Below, piece after piece: positions 44,064 to 53,359 of a stretch of 64,000 bases of DNA. How positions within the stretch are numbered: the stretch's first letter is position 1; each line of letters starts with the position of its first letter. Where the stretch lies: positions 372,001-436,000 of the forward strand of contig NZ_ABJL02000006.1 of the NCBI RefSeq assembly GCF_000172175.1, read 5' to 3'. Source of the stretch: Bacteroides intestinalis DSM 17393 (GTDB lineage Bacteria > Bacteroidota > Bacteroidia > Bacteroidales > Bacteroidaceae). The position numbers were made by a program, and so were the translations under genes. The notes beneath the pieces are model-generated. The model did no database searches and was not told the DNA's origin. It worked only from the letters and a program-made list of their open reading frames with translations.

Positions 44064-45416
44064 TCAATATTTTTCTTGGTAAAGCATGACCCTGTACCCG
44101 GCTTTCAGATGCACCTTGACGGTTCGCATCTTTTTGGCGATGTACTGGCTCGTGCCTTGTATCAGCCCCTTGCCCAAGTCGGAGGCGAGCTGCGCCCCGG
44201 CATTGGTGGAGATGTTGATGCTGCTTCCCAGCGAGCCGCCCATGTTGGCGGCGACCTCCCGGACGGCGTTCATCTCCATCGAGTTCGGGATGAAGATGCC
44301 GGGCTGTCCGTCCGTGTCATAGACCGCAAGCTCCACGGGGATAATCGTGCCGTCGTATTCCAGCGAGGTAATCTCGATGTCGAGCCGCTCACCCTGTATC
44401 TTGCCCGTGCCGACCACCACCGCACCCCGGGGTATTGTCCTGCCTGCCACCGCCATAGGCTCCAGCAGGCGCAGCCTTACCGTCTGCCCGTCCGTCACGC
44501 TCTGCGCCCCATGCACGCACGCCGGTATGGTGTTCCTGTCCAATACCTCCGCCGTGCCGACAGCCGTGTTGAAACCCCGGTTGCGTTCCTGCGATAAGGC
44601 GGCGACAAACTCCGCGTTACTCATAGGCTGTGAGAGTGAAGAAACTACTTGATGCTCCACCTGTCTGATAGGCATTGCCTTGTTCTTCTTCCCTTTCTGC
44701 ACGGTAGTTGGCTCTGCCCTCTGTTCCGCCGATGGCTGTCCTCCGTTCTGACCGCCCATGTACTTTGCCGCCAGCTCGTAGGACTTCTCCATAAGAGCCA
44801 CCTGCTCGTCCATAGAGGAAGCCTTGCCCCTCTCGCTTTCCAGTTCCGACTCCAGCGATGCGATGCGCTCCAACAATTCGTCCATCTCCGCATTGTCGTT
44901 TTTCGGCTGGTCGTAGAAGTTTCCGAGCGTGGCGTTCAGGTCACGGTAGGCGGCTGCGGAGGACTGGATGGTCTGCGGCGTGGCTGGCTTTGCCCTTTCT
45001 TCCTTGCCGCCCGGATTGGCGAGGTCGAAGTCCACTCCGTTCTCCGTTCCCGCTATCTCGCGGTCGAACATGTCGCCCAGCTGCCCGATGGCACGGTTGC
45101 GGCTCTCCTGACGCTCTTCCATCTCCCCATGCTCGTAGGCTTTCAGCTTGTCGCCGATAATCTGCCGGTTCGCCTTGTCAGCGTCGGGCATCTCGGTGTT
45201 GTATCCGTCCGTTCCCGGCGGTTGCTCCTTGCCGGAGGACGGGGCGAATATCAGCCACATCGCCCCGATGAACACCAACACCATAGCGGGCAGCACGATC
45301 ATCTTCTGCCGTTTCAGCCGTTGCGCCTCTGTCAGCGGTTCGCGCTCCTTTTTCGGTTTCCCCGTTTCGGGAGCAGCTTTGTTCTCTTTCGTCGGTTCAT
45401 TCTTTGTCTGTTCCAT
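44064..45416 (-). CDS. traM: TraM, channel core protein
   Basis: 450 residues. A cytoplasmic Lys/Glu-rich N-terminus (1-34) is followed by one membrane helix (about 36-52, MIVLPAMVLVFIGAMWLIF), a long coiled, Gln/Glu-rich periplasmic linker (about 60-260) and a C-terminal beta-domain with RLRLLEPMAVAGRTIPRGAV and GSSINISTNAGAQLASDLGKG, which resembles VirB10-like TraM proteins. It links inner and outer membrane parts of the mating channel. Start overlaps traL by 20 bases. Confidence 0.85.
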   Translation of the reverse strand: MEQTKNEPTKENKAAPETGKPKKEREPLTEAQRLKRQKMIVLPAMVLVFIGAMWLIFAPSSGKEQPPGTDGYNTEMPDADKANRQIIGDKLKAYEHGEMEERQESRNRAIGQLGDMFDREIAGTENGVDFDLANPGGKEERAKPATPQTIQSSAAAYRDLNATLGNFYDQPKNDNAEMDELLERIASLESELESERGKASSMDEQVALMEKSYELAAKYMGGQNGGQPSAEQRAEPTTVQKGKKNKAMPIRQVEHQVVSSLSQPMSNAEFVAALSQERNRGFNTAVGTAEVLDRNTIPACVHGAQSVTDGQTVRLRLLEPMAVAGRTIPRGAVVVGTGKIQGERLDIEITSLEYDGTIIPVELAVYDTDGQPGIFIPNSMEMNAVREVAANMGGSLGSSINISTNAGAQLASDLGKGLIQGTSQYIAKKMRTVKVHLKAGYRVMLYQEKY

Positions 45417-45705
45417 ATAAATAAGGTGTTAAGTGATTGCCTGTTTCCGCCGGGGTCGGCAGTTCCACCCGTCCGGCGTGTCCCGTTTCCATATGTGAGC
45501 CGTCGTTCCTGCCGATGTCATAGACGGCTCTGCCGAAGGTGTAAAGGGCAAGCACCGCGAAGGCGGCGAACATCCCCAGCACGATGCGGCGGCGTGTTTC
45601 CGGCGGCAAGCCGTCCAGATACCCTTTGAGACTTGCCGCCAAGCGTTTCCGTTTGTCGTGGAGTTTCCAATACATGCCCCACATTGATTTTCTGATACTT
45701 TTCAT
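45397..45705 (-). CDS. traL: TraL, small inner-membrane protein (DUF3989)
   Basis: 102 residues with a basic N-terminal half and one membrane helix (about 41-60, RRIVLGMFAAFAVLALYTFG). Length, topology and position between traK and traM identify it as the DUF3989/TraL protein. It overlaps traM by 20 bases. Confidence 0.8.
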   Translation of the reverse strand: MKSIRKSMWGMYWKLHDKRKRLAASLKGYLDGLPPETRRRIVLGMFAAFAVLALYTFGRAVYDIGRNDGSHMETGHAGRVELPTPAETGNHLTPYLYGTDKE

Positions 45706-45711
45706 GTCCTG

Positions 45712-46335
45712 TTACCGTTTGATAGTCTGTAAATCCTTGTTCTCAATGATGGTGAAACCCTCGATGGTAAAACCGTTCGGGTTGTCATCCGACCGCGATG
45801 CGTTCAGCAGGCGGCAGGTGGTCACGAGGCTGCGCTCGGTGACGTTGCTCTGCCGGATGATTTTCTGTGTGGCGTAGGTCACGGCACGGTAGGGATAGGC
45901 GTTGAAGTCGCACACCACGCTGTCCACCTTCAGCACTTGGTTGATGTTCCCGGCGATGATGCGGTTGTAGTACCCCTTCTCCGCGAAGTCCGAATAATAG
46001 TGGTACACGCTCTTGTCCGCCAGCAGCAAGGCACGTTTCACGTTGTGTTCAATCGCGCTTTTTTCAGGTGATAGCGTGAAGAACATCTCGTGGAAACGGC
46101 GCACATGTTCCCGTGCCTCCGCCGGGCGGTTCTGCGACAAATCCTGAGACAAGGCGAGCATCAGGCTCTTGCCGTTGTCCAGCACATAGATTTTCTCCCG
46201 TTGCTTCTCTGCGAAACGGTAGGAGTTCCACACGCTCCACACCGTCACCACGGCGCACAGCGAGAGGAAGACGATACCGAACAGGCGTATCTGCCTGAAC
46301 GACGATTCGATGTTTCTAAGTGATTTGAATTCCAT
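45712..46335 (-). CDS. traK: TraK, VirB8-like inner-membrane protein
   Basis: 207 residues. The N-terminal cytoplasmic start (MEFKSLRNIESSFRQIRLFG) precedes a membrane helix (about 18-36) and a periplasmic domain. Residues ENAEKQREKIYVLDNGKS-like and LSQDLSQNRPAEAREHVRRFHEMFFTLSP are typical of TraK of Bacteroides transposons. It should anchor the core complex at the inner membrane. Six bases before traL. Confidence 0.85.
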   Translation of the reverse strand: MEFKSLRNIESSFRQIRLFGIVFLSLCAVVTVWSVWNSYRFAEKQREKIYVLDNGKSLMLALSQDLSQNRPAEAREHVRRFHEMFFTLSPEKSAIEHNVKRALLLADKSVYHYYSDFAEKGYYNRIIAGNINQVLKVDSVVCDFNAYPYRAVTYATQKIIRQSNVTERSLVTTCRLLNASRSDDNPNGFTIEGFTIIENKDLQTIKR

Positions 46336-46366
46336 TTATATTTTCCAATTTATGATTGCACATTGA

Positions 46367-47371
46367 TTATTTCAGCAATTTGCCGACACGTCCGACTGCG
46401 TTTCCTGCGGCTGCACCCGCCACGCTGCCCGCCATGCTTCCGGCTCGTCCCGCCATCTGGTTCACGTTGCGACCGTAACCGCCCATGCCTCCGGCTTGGA
46501 TAATCCAGCCCGCAACGGTGGGAATGGTAAAGTAGCCGATGATGCCGATGCAGAGGAATACGATATACACCCCGTCGCTCGAATCCAGCGAGAAGTTCGG
46601 GTCTGCCTGCATCCGCTCGATGTCGTTTTGCAGCATCAGAACCTGTATCTTCGCCAGTATGGTGCTGAACATGTCCGATACCGGTAGCCACAGATAGACC
46701 TGTATATAGCGGCATATCCACTGCGTGAGCGTGTTTTGGAAACCGTCCCATACCGACAGGGCGAAGGCTATCGGACCGAGAATCGCCAGCACCACGAGAA
46801 AGAAGGTGCGGACGGTGTCTATCACGAGGGCGGCGGCTTGGAACAGCAGTTCGAGTATCTCGCGGAAGAAGTCGCGGATGCTCTTCTTCATGTTGTACAT
46901 TCCCCGGTCGATATACATTCCCGCCATCGTCACCATGTCGGAGGGCGACCAGCCGAGTTCCTCCAGTTGCTTGTCAAATTCCTCGTTGGACACGAGGTAG
47001 GCGGTTTCGGGGTTGCGTACCATCGCCTCGTATTCCAGTTTGTCCTTCTGCTCCCGGTATCGGTTCATGTCCAGCGTTTCCGCCTCCAGCATCTTTGCCG
47101 TGCCCTGTACGACGGGTGAGAGGATGCTGTTTATCGTGCCCAGCACCACAGTCGGGAAGAACATGATGCACAGACCGATGGCAAAAGGACGGAGCATCGG
47201 GAATACGTCTATCGGTTCAGCTCTCGCCAGCGACTGCCATACCCGGTAGGCGACGTAGAACAGCGCACCCAGCCCGGCGATGCCTTTCGCCACACCAGCC
47301 ATGTCCCCACACAGCGGCATCATCTGCTCATAAAGTGAACGTAAAATCTGATGAAGGTTGTCGAACTTCAT
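46367..47371 (-). CDS. traJ: TraJ, polytopic inner-membrane protein
   Basis: 334 residues with several hydrophobic segments (near 24-45, 65-90, 190-215, 270-295) and a Gly/Ala-rich tail (AGRAGSMAGSVAGAAAGNAVG). The order and length match TraJ, the VirB6-like component of this transfer system. It starts 3 bases after traI and is followed by traK after 31 bases. Confidence 0.85.
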   Translation of the reverse strand: MKFDNLHQILRSLYEQMMPLCGDMAGVAKGIAGLGALFYVAYRVWQSLARAEPIDVFPMLRPFAIGLCIMFFPTVVLGTINSILSPVVQGTAKMLEAETLDMNRYREQKDKLEYEAMVRNPETAYLVSNEEFDKQLEELGWSPSDMVTMAGMYIDRGMYNMKKSIRDFFREILELLFQAAALVIDTVRTFFLVVLAILGPIAFALSVWDGFQNTLTQWICRYIQVYLWLPVSDMFSTILAKIQVLMLQNDIERMQADPNFSLDSSDGVYIVFLCIGIIGYFTIPTVAGWIIQAGGMGGYGRNVNQMAGRAGSMAGSVAGAAAGNAVGRVGKLLK

Positions 47372-47374
47372 AGG

Positions 47375-48004
47375 CTACCAGTATCTTTCGTTCATGTTCC
47401 CGTACAGCCCCATGATGCGGTCGAGGTCGTTCTTCTTTTTCGCACGCAGGTAACTCACGGAGATGTTCTTGTTCGTGTAGTAGCTCACGAGGTTGCGGTA
47501 ACGCTTCATCTTCGAGTGGCAGCGTTCCACCACGTCCATGCGCTCCTTGTCGGTCATGGAGAGCGTGGTGATGTTCACCACGTTCCTGAGTTCCGTCAAC
47601 ACTTCGTTGCTTTCCTCCAGCAGTTTCGTGTAGCCGAAAGCGATTGCGGAAAGCTCTTCGGGTCTGAAATTCCCGTCACGGAGCATCCGTTGGAAACTGT
47701 TCACATAGATGTCTGTGATGTCGCCCACCATCAGGATGGTCTGCTGCACCTTGCGGGCGTCCTTGACCAGATTGTTCACCGATTTGAGGGCATCGTAATA
47801 CTTCTTGCCCTGCTGATAGATTTTCACCGTCTCCTGAAAGTTGCTCACCATGTTCGTGGCGGTCTTGGAGGTATGGATGATGTTTTTGGAGGCATTGATG
47901 ATGCCCTGCGCTAGATTGCCCGGATCGCTTACGACCCACTGTGCGCTTGCCCTGCCCGCGAAAAGCAGGCACAGGCAGATAATCATTGTTATTCTTGTTC
48001 TCAT
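47375..48004 (-). CDS. traI: TraI, DUF4141 conjugation protein
   Basis: 209 residues with a signal peptide (cleavage near ASAQ22) followed by helical coiled regions (TNMVSNFQETVKIYQQGKKYYDAL). The start QWVVSDPGNLAQGIINASKNI and the overall length match the DUF4141/TraI family, which is VirB5-like. Probably a periplasmic or surface-exposed channel component. Confidence 0.82.
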   Translation of the reverse strand: MRTRITMIICLCLLFAGRASAQWVVSDPGNLAQGIINASKNIIHTSKTATNMVSNFQETVKIYQQGKKYYDALKSVNNLVKDARKVQQTILMVGDITDIYVNSFQRMLRDGNFRPEELSAIAFGYTKLLEESNEVLTELRNVVNITTLSMTDKERMDVVERCHSKMKRYRNLVSYYTNKNISVSYLRAKKKNDLDRIMGLYGNMNERYW

Positions 48005-48027
48005 GTTACTTTGGATTTTAGTGGTTG

Positions 48028-48408
48028 TTATTCTTCGGTCGGATGTCCCGGCTGCGGCTTCACCCGCACATAGTCCCCGTTTGGCGAGAAAGTCAGCACA
48101 TCCGTGGCCTCGTTGTAGGACACGTCGATGCGGAAGCCGGTGTTCATGAACAGGTTGCCGTTCTCCTCCTGCAAGAGATAGGTTTCCGGCTTGAGCTTGC
48201 GGCGCAGACCGCTACGACGGAACACCGTCACTTTGTAGGCTTCGCCCTCCTTGTAGATAAGCACGTCAGGTTTTCCCTCCACGCTCTCCCAGTTCCCGCA
48301 CAGCATGTCGCGGCGGTTGTCGGCCACGTCGCAGGATTGCAGCATCATGACCGCCAATCCGATAAGGCACTTGCTGACTTGCAGCATTTTCACTTTTGGT
48401 AAATTCAT
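48028..48408 (-). CDS. traH: Small lipoprotein-like conjugation protein (DUF3876, TraH-like)
   Basis: 126 residues. The N-terminal hydrophobic segment ends in MLQSC (Cys26), followed by DVADNRRDMLCGNWES. The compact beta-rich domain (DVLIYKEGEAYKVTVFRRSG, YLLQEENGNLFMNTGF) and position between traG and traI match the DUF3876 protein of CTnDOT-type elements. Function unknown. I base the traH name on gene order. Confidence 0.65.
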   Translation of the reverse strand: MNLPKVKMLQVSKCLIGLAVMMLQSCDVADNRRDMLCGNWESVEGKPDVLIYKEGEAYKVTVFRRSGLRRKLKPETYLLQEENGNLFMNTGFRIDVSYNEATDVLTFSPNGDYVRVKPQPGHPTEE

Positions 48409-48448
48409 ACGCGTTTTTCTTTTTTGGTTGATACATTCTGTTTTTTAG

Positions 48449-50953
48449 TTATTCCTTGTTTCTCCGCCTTTCGGCAAGCTGCCGGATGGCGGCTTCGATG
48501 TCGTCGCCCAGCTTCTCCGCCAGACGGTAAACCTCCACTTTTTCCGTTTCCTCGGTGGTGTACGCCAGATACTCTTCCGCGCTGACCTCCGTGGCATAGA
48601 CCGCCGACTGCGTGCCGCCCAAGCCTATCCACACCTCCTTGTAGAGCCGTGAAGGGTTGTTCGCCATGTTGATGGAGAGTATCTGCGACTTCTCCTTTTC
48701 CGTCAGTCCGAGCAACGCCTGTATCTGGTCGAACTTGTTCATATATTTCCTTTGGTCAAGCAGGATTTTACAATCCGAGTTGTTGATAATGCTCTCTTTG
48801 ACCACCGGAGAACTGATAATGTCGTCCACCTCCTGCGTCACCACGATTGCCTCGCCGTAATATTTTCTGACCGTCTTATACATATAGCGCAGATATTCAG
48901 CCATGTTCGCCGATGAGAGGGCCTTCCAAGCCTCTTCCACGATAAGCTGTTTCCGCACGCCTTTCAGCCGCCGCATCTTGTTGATGAAGGCTTCCATGAT
49001 GATGATGGTCACGACGGGGAACAGTTCGCGGTTTTCTTTAATCGAATCTATCTCGAAGACGATGAACCGCTTGCCGAGCAGGTCGATGTTCTCCGTGGAG
49101 TTGAGCAGGAAATCGTAACGCCCGCCCCGGTAATACTGCCGCATGGTGGTGAGCATGTTGTCGATGTTGAAGTCGGACTTCTCCACCTTGATGTCACGCT
49201 GTGCCAGTTCCTTGCGGTAGTCGTCACGCATATACTCGTAGAAGGTGTTGAACGACGGCACGATGCTACGGTCGGATTGGATGCGCTCAATATAGGCACT
49301 CACGGCACTGCCCAGCTCGCCGCTCTCCGTCTTTGTCACCTTGTCGTCCTCCGACTTCCAGAGCGTCAGCAACAGGGTCTTGATGCTGTCCTTCTTCTCC
49401 ACGTCGAAGATGTAATCGTCGGTGTAGAACGGGTTGAAGCTGATGGGCTTATCTTCCGTGTAGGTGAAATACACACCGTCCGCTCCGCCTGTCTTGCGTC
49501 GGATCATGCCGCACAAGCCCTGATAGGAGTTTCCCGTGTCCACCAATACCACATGTGCGCCTTGCTCATAATATTGGCGCACGAGGTGGTTCATGAAGAA
49601 AGACTTGCCGCTGCCCGAAGGACCCAGCACGAACTTGTTGCGGTTGGTCGTGATACCTCGCTTCATGGGCAGGTCGGAGATGTCAAGGTGCAGCGGTTTT
49701 CCCGTGAGCCTGTCCACCATCTTGATGCCGAAGGGCGAGAGCGAGCTGCGGTAGTTGGTTTCCTCTGTGAACAGGCACACCGCCTGTTCGATGAAGGTGT
49801 GGAAACTCTCTTCCGCCGGGAAGTCCGCCGCATTGCCGGGTATCGCCGCCCAGTAGAGTGTCGGGCAGTCGATGGTGTTGTGGCGCGGCACGCATTCCAT
49901 GCTTGCCAACTGGCTGCCCACGTCGTTCTTGATATGCTTCAGTTCCTCCGCATCGTCGCTCCACGCCATGACGTTGAAGTGTGCCCGTACCGAGGTCAGT
50001 CCGTAGGAATGGGCTTCGTTCAGGTATTGGTCTATCCACTCGCGGTTGATGCTGTTGCTCCTTGAATAGCGAGATAGCGACTGCATGTTACGGGCGGACT
50101 TCTCGAACTTCTGCAAGGTTTCCTCACTGTTGTCTATCAGCACATACTGGTTGTAGATATGGTTGCAGGAGAGCAGAAGCCCCACCGGGGAGGCGAATGA
50201 CAGTCGGCAGTCACTCCGGTCGGTGGAGAGCTTCTCGTAACGGGTGTCGGTAGCCACCTTGCCCGGCAGGTCTTCCGCGTCGGAGAGGGTGTGCAGACAC
50301 AGGCGGTTGTCGCCGATGCGCATCTCCCTTGCCGAAAGCTCGATGTCCTGCAAGGTGGTGTCACCTTCCGGCATGAGCGAGAAGTAGCGTTCAATAAGTC
50401 CCGTCTTTCCCTCAGTACCCACAATCTCATCGGTGGAGAGGCGGCGCAGCCTGACAAGCCCGCTGTCGTTCATGATGCGCTCGAACTGTTCGCAGGCTTC
50501 CAAGAACTTGGTCGTGGTTTCCCTGTCCAGCTCCTTCGGGATGATATGTCCCCGGCACAGCGTGCTGAAATTGCTCTGCATCCGGTTACGCTCCTTTGTT
50601 GTCTTGGTCAGGTAGAGGTAGCAGGTGTGTTTCAGGTACGGACGCTCGTTGAAGTGACGCTCGAAAGAGCGGCTTAAAAAGCTCATGTCGTCCTTCTGAA
50701 GCTCCGGTTTGTAGCGTTCCTTGATGAACCAGTCCTGTTTGTGGACGACGGAGTAGTCCGGCAGCACCTTGATAGCCTTGCACCAGCAACTGTGTATCGC
50801 CTCGTACTCCGCACCCGTCACGGTGTAAAGTTCCGGTAGTTCCACCTCGAAAGCCACCGTGATGTCGGCGTCCTTTGAGATGATGCAGCCATGCTCCACC
50901 GCTAAAAGTGGGAACCTGTTTTCCAGTGTTGTCATTTTCGATGTATTCCTCAT
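48449..50953 (-). CDS. traG: TraG, VirB4-type conjugation ATPase
   Basis: 834 residues. The N-terminal CagE/TrbE-like half ends at Walker A GPSGSGKS (444-451). Downstream are VDTGNSYQGLCGMI, the Walker B-like LIVEEAWKALSS, and the C-terminal VVTQEVDDIISS and ILLDQRKYMNKF segments. It powers pilus or channel assembly at the inner membrane. The start codon overlaps the traF stop by four bases (ATGA); Met7 is an alternative. Confidence 0.95.
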   Translation of the reverse strand: MRNTSKMTTLENRFPLLAVEHGCIISKDADITVAFEVELPELYTVTGAEYEAIHSCWCKAIKVLPDYSVVHKQDWFIKERYKPELQKDDMSFLSRSFERHFNERPYLKHTCYLYLTKTTKERNRMQSNFSTLCRGHIIPKELDRETTTKFLEACEQFERIMNDSGLVRLRRLSTDEIVGTEGKTGLIERYFSLMPEGDTTLQDIELSAREMRIGDNRLCLHTLSDAEDLPGKVATDTRYEKLSTDRSDCRLSFASPVGLLLSCNHIYNQYVLIDNSEETLQKFEKSARNMQSLSRYSRSNSINREWIDQYLNEAHSYGLTSVRAHFNVMAWSDDAEELKHIKNDVGSQLASMECVPRHNTIDCPTLYWAAIPGNAADFPAEESFHTFIEQAVCLFTEETNYRSSLSPFGIKMVDRLTGKPLHLDISDLPMKRGITTNRNKFVLGPSGSGKSFFMNHLVRQYYEQGAHVVLVDTGNSYQGLCGMIRRKTGGADGVYFTYTEDKPISFNPFYTDDYIFDVEKKDSIKTLLLTLWKSEDDKVTKTESGELGSAVSAYIERIQSDRSIVPSFNTFYEYMRDDYRKELAQRDIKVEKSDFNIDNMLTTMRQYYRGGRYDFLLNSTENIDLLGKRFIVFEIDSIKENRELFPVVTIIIMEAFINKMRRLKGVRKQLIVEEAWKALSSANMAEYLRYMYKTVRKYYGEAIVVTQEVDDIISSPVVKESIINNSDCKILLDQRKYMNKFDQIQALLGLTEKEKSQILSINMANNPSRLYKEVWIGLGGTQSAVYATEVSAEEYLAYTTEETEKVEVYRLAEKLGDDIEAAIRQLAERRRNKE

Positions 50954-51282
50954 TGTCTTTCTTCCTTTCGTTGTCGTTTGAACAGACGGGTTATCCGCCG
51001 CCGGTTGATAAGGTATCGGGGATGGCTCCGTGCCGCTCCTAATTTCATCAGCCCGTGTTCACCGTACCGGGCGTTCAGCGCGAAGGTCTGCCATACAAGG
51101 AGGGAGGACGATGCCGCGCCGAAGCCGATACATATCCACTGGTCGATACCGACCATGTAGAGGATGACGAACAGGACGAAGAGAGCCAGCAGACCTCCGC
51201 AGAAGATGAAGAGGTACTGTGCCTTCAAGCCCTTGAACTCTACCGGACGGCCGATACCCTTGTTGATTGGGTATTCAGCCAT
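50950..51282 (-). CDS. traF: TraF, small inner-membrane protein (DUF4133)
   Basis: 110 residues: a short basic N-terminus (MAEYPINKGIGRPVEFKGLK) followed by two membrane helices (about 28-48 and 52-70), then a basic tail with RYLINRRRITRLFKRQRKEE. This matches DUF4133/TraF, the VirB3-like partner of TraG. Coupled to traG. Confidence 0.9.
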   Translation of the reverse strand: MAEYPINKGIGRPVEFKGLKAQYLFIFCGGLLALFVLFVILYMVGIDQWICIGFGAASSSLLVWQTFALNARYGEHGLMKLGAARSHPRYLINRRRITRLFKRQRKEERQ

Positions 51283-51292
51283 ACATTATTTA

Positions 51293-51610
51293 TTAAAGGA
51301 AGAATGAGCGCAGGATGGTGGCGGCAACAATCAGGAAGATGCACGCGCCGAACCACGAGGCGGCTGTCTTGCTGGTGTCGGGGTCGCCCGATGAAAACTT
51401 GCCGTACACTTTTACGCCCCCGATAAGCCCGACGACTGCACCGATGGCGTATATCAGTTTAGTTCCGGGGTCGAAATAAGAACTCACCATAGAGGTGGCT
51501 TCGTTGATGCCCGCGATGCCGTTTCCCTGCGCGAAAGCGGAGGCGGTTGCGGCGATGACAAGTGCCGCGGAGAGGATTGCTTTTCTGTTTTTCAAGATGT
51601 TCTTGTTCAT
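51293..51610 (-). CDS. traE: TraE, pilin-like protein (DUF4134)
   Basis: 105 residues with a signal peptide (cleavage near AFAQ28) and two hydrophobic helices (about 52-70 and 83-102) flanking KVYGKFSSGDPDTSKTAASW. This is the VirB2-like DUF4134 protein; it likely forms the channel subunit. 10 bp before traF. Confidence 0.9.
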   Translation of the reverse strand: MNKNILKNRKAILSAALVIAATASAFAQGNGIAGINEATSMVSSYFDPGTKLIYAIGAVVGLIGGVKVYGKFSSGDPDTSKTAASWFGACIFLIVAATILRSFFL

Positions 51611-51811
51611 AAACTGTTCTTGTTTTTTGCCGTCAAAAGGGTGGATGGTCCTTTGTCGGGCGGTTGATACTTTGTTTCTTTACTTTGGTTTTAGTGGATG
51701 CCCGTTTGTTTCCACGGACGTGGGCGTGTCCGTTGCGGATGGGGATGCGCCTTGCGTTTCCTCGCCGCGTGGGTTGATGTCATTCTTTCATGTTCATTTC
51801 TTTTATTGTTG
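51611..51811. other. 201-bp non-coding gap within the tra operon
   Basis: No gene is seen between traD and traE. It is the longest internal spacer of the tra operon and contains CCACGGACGTGG, a short imperfect palindrome that may separate the DNA-processing genes (traA-D) from the channel genes (traE-Q). Confidence 0.4.
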
Positions 51812-52540
51812 TCATACATAGTTGCGAATGTCGAACTCCTCGATGTTGTCCGGCACGACGAACTCCTTTTCAGATTTCTTCAGCCGAATCTCGATAAGCC
51901 CCTTGATGCGGATGCCTATCTCCGAAGAGCCTTCCATCATTTTCTCGTACAACTCCGTGCCCTCCATGTCGGTGAACACCTTAGCCGCCTTTTCACGTTC
52001 CGCCTGTGTCGCGTCCGGGTTTTTGGCGGTCTTGCAGGCGTCGTCAATCTCGTCAAAGCTGCTGCCCGAAGCCCGTGGCGTGTCCGAGGCGTCCTCTTCC
52101 GGTTCGTCGTCCCCGTATCCCAGTTCCTCCGGCGGTATGCTCGTGAAGGTCTCATCGAGTTTTTCCTCCGGGACTTGTGCCGGGCGGGATGCGTTTCCCG
52201 TTTTTCCGTCGTCAAAAGTAGCCTCTTCCTCCGACAGCTCAATGCCTTTTTCAATAGTGGCGGCTTCTTGCGTCGGTATGGCAGCGGTTGTCCGGGTGGA
52301 TGCCATCCTGAAACGGCTCTTGCCGATGATGTCCGCCTTTTCCGCAGGGACTTCCTCGTGTGCCGCTATGCGTTTAGCCTCATTCCCGTCCAGTGACCGC
52401 CATAATCCGACAATGCCCTTGAAGAAGCGGACAATCCGCGTGTCCATGATGCGCTCGTAAAGGAGCAGGAACAGGAACCAGAGGTTGCAGCCGACCGATA
52501 CCGCCAGCAGAATGTCTGTCATGCTGATTGTGTAATTCAT
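51812..52540 (-). CDS. traD: TraD-like membrane-anchored protein
   Basis: 242 residues from the ATG at 52540, which has a good ribosome-binding site (GGAAGGAT); a longer frame from 52585 overlaps the upstream gene by 28 bases. One membrane helix (about 7-25, TDILLAVSVGCNLWFLFLLL) leads to a long acidic cytoplasmic tail rich in Glu/Asp (EEATFDDGKTGNAS, PEEDASDTPRASG). No enzymatic motif. Named by gene order only. Confidence 0.65.
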   Translation of the reverse strand: MNYTISMTDILLAVSVGCNLWFLFLLLYERIMDTRIVRFFKGIVGLWRSLDGNEAKRIAAHEEVPAEKADIIGKSRFRMASTRTTAAIPTQEAATIEKGIELSEEEATFDDGKTGNASRPAQVPEEKLDETFTSIPPEELGYGDDEPEEDASDTPRASGSSFDEIDDACKTAKNPDATQAEREKAAKVFTDMEGTELYEKMMEGSSEIGIRIKGLIEIRLKKSEKEFVVPDNIEEFDIRNYV

Positions 52541-52556
52541 ATCCTTCCGTTTTTGG

Positions 52557-52910
52557 TTAGAATACTGAATTGTAATTTCGGGCATAAAGGCTCTTTATCG
52601 CATCTTCGCACTGGTTGAAGTGGTGCGTCAGCACATGGTCGATGTAAGCGGACAGCGTAAGCCGGTCATGCCCGATTACACGGGTGATACGCATGATACG
52701 CTCGTGGTACTCCGGGCGCACATACGCCATCTTCCCCTCACGTGCCTTTACTTCCGGGTCGCGGATGAACAGGCGTTCATAGTCCTTCTCACTGCATTTG
52801 CCGCTTACCGGGACAGGCGACAGTATTTCCACACTCGCCTGCACTTGGGTAAACATACCTCCGCAGTCTTGCTGTGGTCTTTTTTCATTCGGTGTCATTT
52901 CTTTTTCCAT
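52557..52910 (-). CDS. DUF3408-like protein, second copy
   Basis: 117 residues from the ATG at 52910, two bases after the upstream stop; a TTG six bases earlier (52916) is less likely. The C-terminal half (MAYVRPEYHERIMRITRVIGHDR, LSAYIDHVLTHHF) is the DUF3408 pattern, a ribbon-helix-helix-like domain. It sits in the traC position. Probably a DNA-binding accessory protein. Confidence 0.75.
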   Translation of the reverse strand: MEKEMTPNEKRPQQDCGGMFTQVQASVEILSPVPVSGKCSEKDYERLFIRDPEVKAREGKMAYVRPEYHERIMRITRVIGHDRLTLSAYIDHVLTHHFNQCEDAIKSLYARNYNSVF

Positions 52911-52912
52911 TT

Positions 52913-53359
52913 TCAAATCAGATCTTCACGTTGTTTCTTGTACAGTTCGTTGATTCTCTCCTTGTGCTGTTCCAGATGCTGGCGCAGCACGGTATCCACA
53001 TATCCGCCTACTGAGATTTCCCCTCCGGCGATGTCGTTCACGATTCTGAGGATCTTGCCGTGGACGTCACGGCTGATATAGACACATTGGCGGGTCTTTA
53101 TCTCGTTGCGGCGCAGGAATAGCTCGTTGTAGTCCTCGTCCTGCCTTTTCCGGCGTCCACTTTCCCTCTGCGCTTTTTCCCGTGTTACGGGTTGCACAGG
53201 AGATGGTTCCGGTGCGGCGGTGTCCTCTTCGGTCGGTGCAGCTGCGGGTACTTCCTGTGCGGGGCGCAGTGTCCCGTCCTGTGTGCGCCGCCCGATGGAG
53301 GCTAACAGCAGTTCCTCGTCGATGCCTTCCGTGTTCACTTTCCTGCTGCCCATGCTCAC
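52913..53359 (-). CDS. DUF3408-like protein, first copy
   Basis: 148 residues if started at the GTG at 53359, which overlaps the traA stop (GTGA); the ATG at 53353 is the alternative. After a Pro/Glu/Ala-rich linker (about 25-62) comes the DUF3408 domain with CVYISRDVHGKILRIVNDIAGGEISVGGYVDTVLRQHL (in pieces). The pair resembles a duplicated DNA-binding module downstream of the ParA-like TraA. traB position. Confidence 0.78.
   Translation of the reverse strand: MSMGSRKVNTEGIDEELLLASIGRRTQDGTLRPAQEVPAAAPTEEDTAAPEPSPVQPVTREKAQRESGRRKRQDEDYNELFLRRNEIKTRQCVYISRDVHGKILRIVNDIAGGEISVGGYVDTVLRQHLEQHKERINELYKKQREDLI

Noticed and set aside
49277..50065. Long rightward frames antisense to traG, traM and traD
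   Set aside because: High-GC shadows of real leftward genes; His/Arg-rich with no recognisable features.
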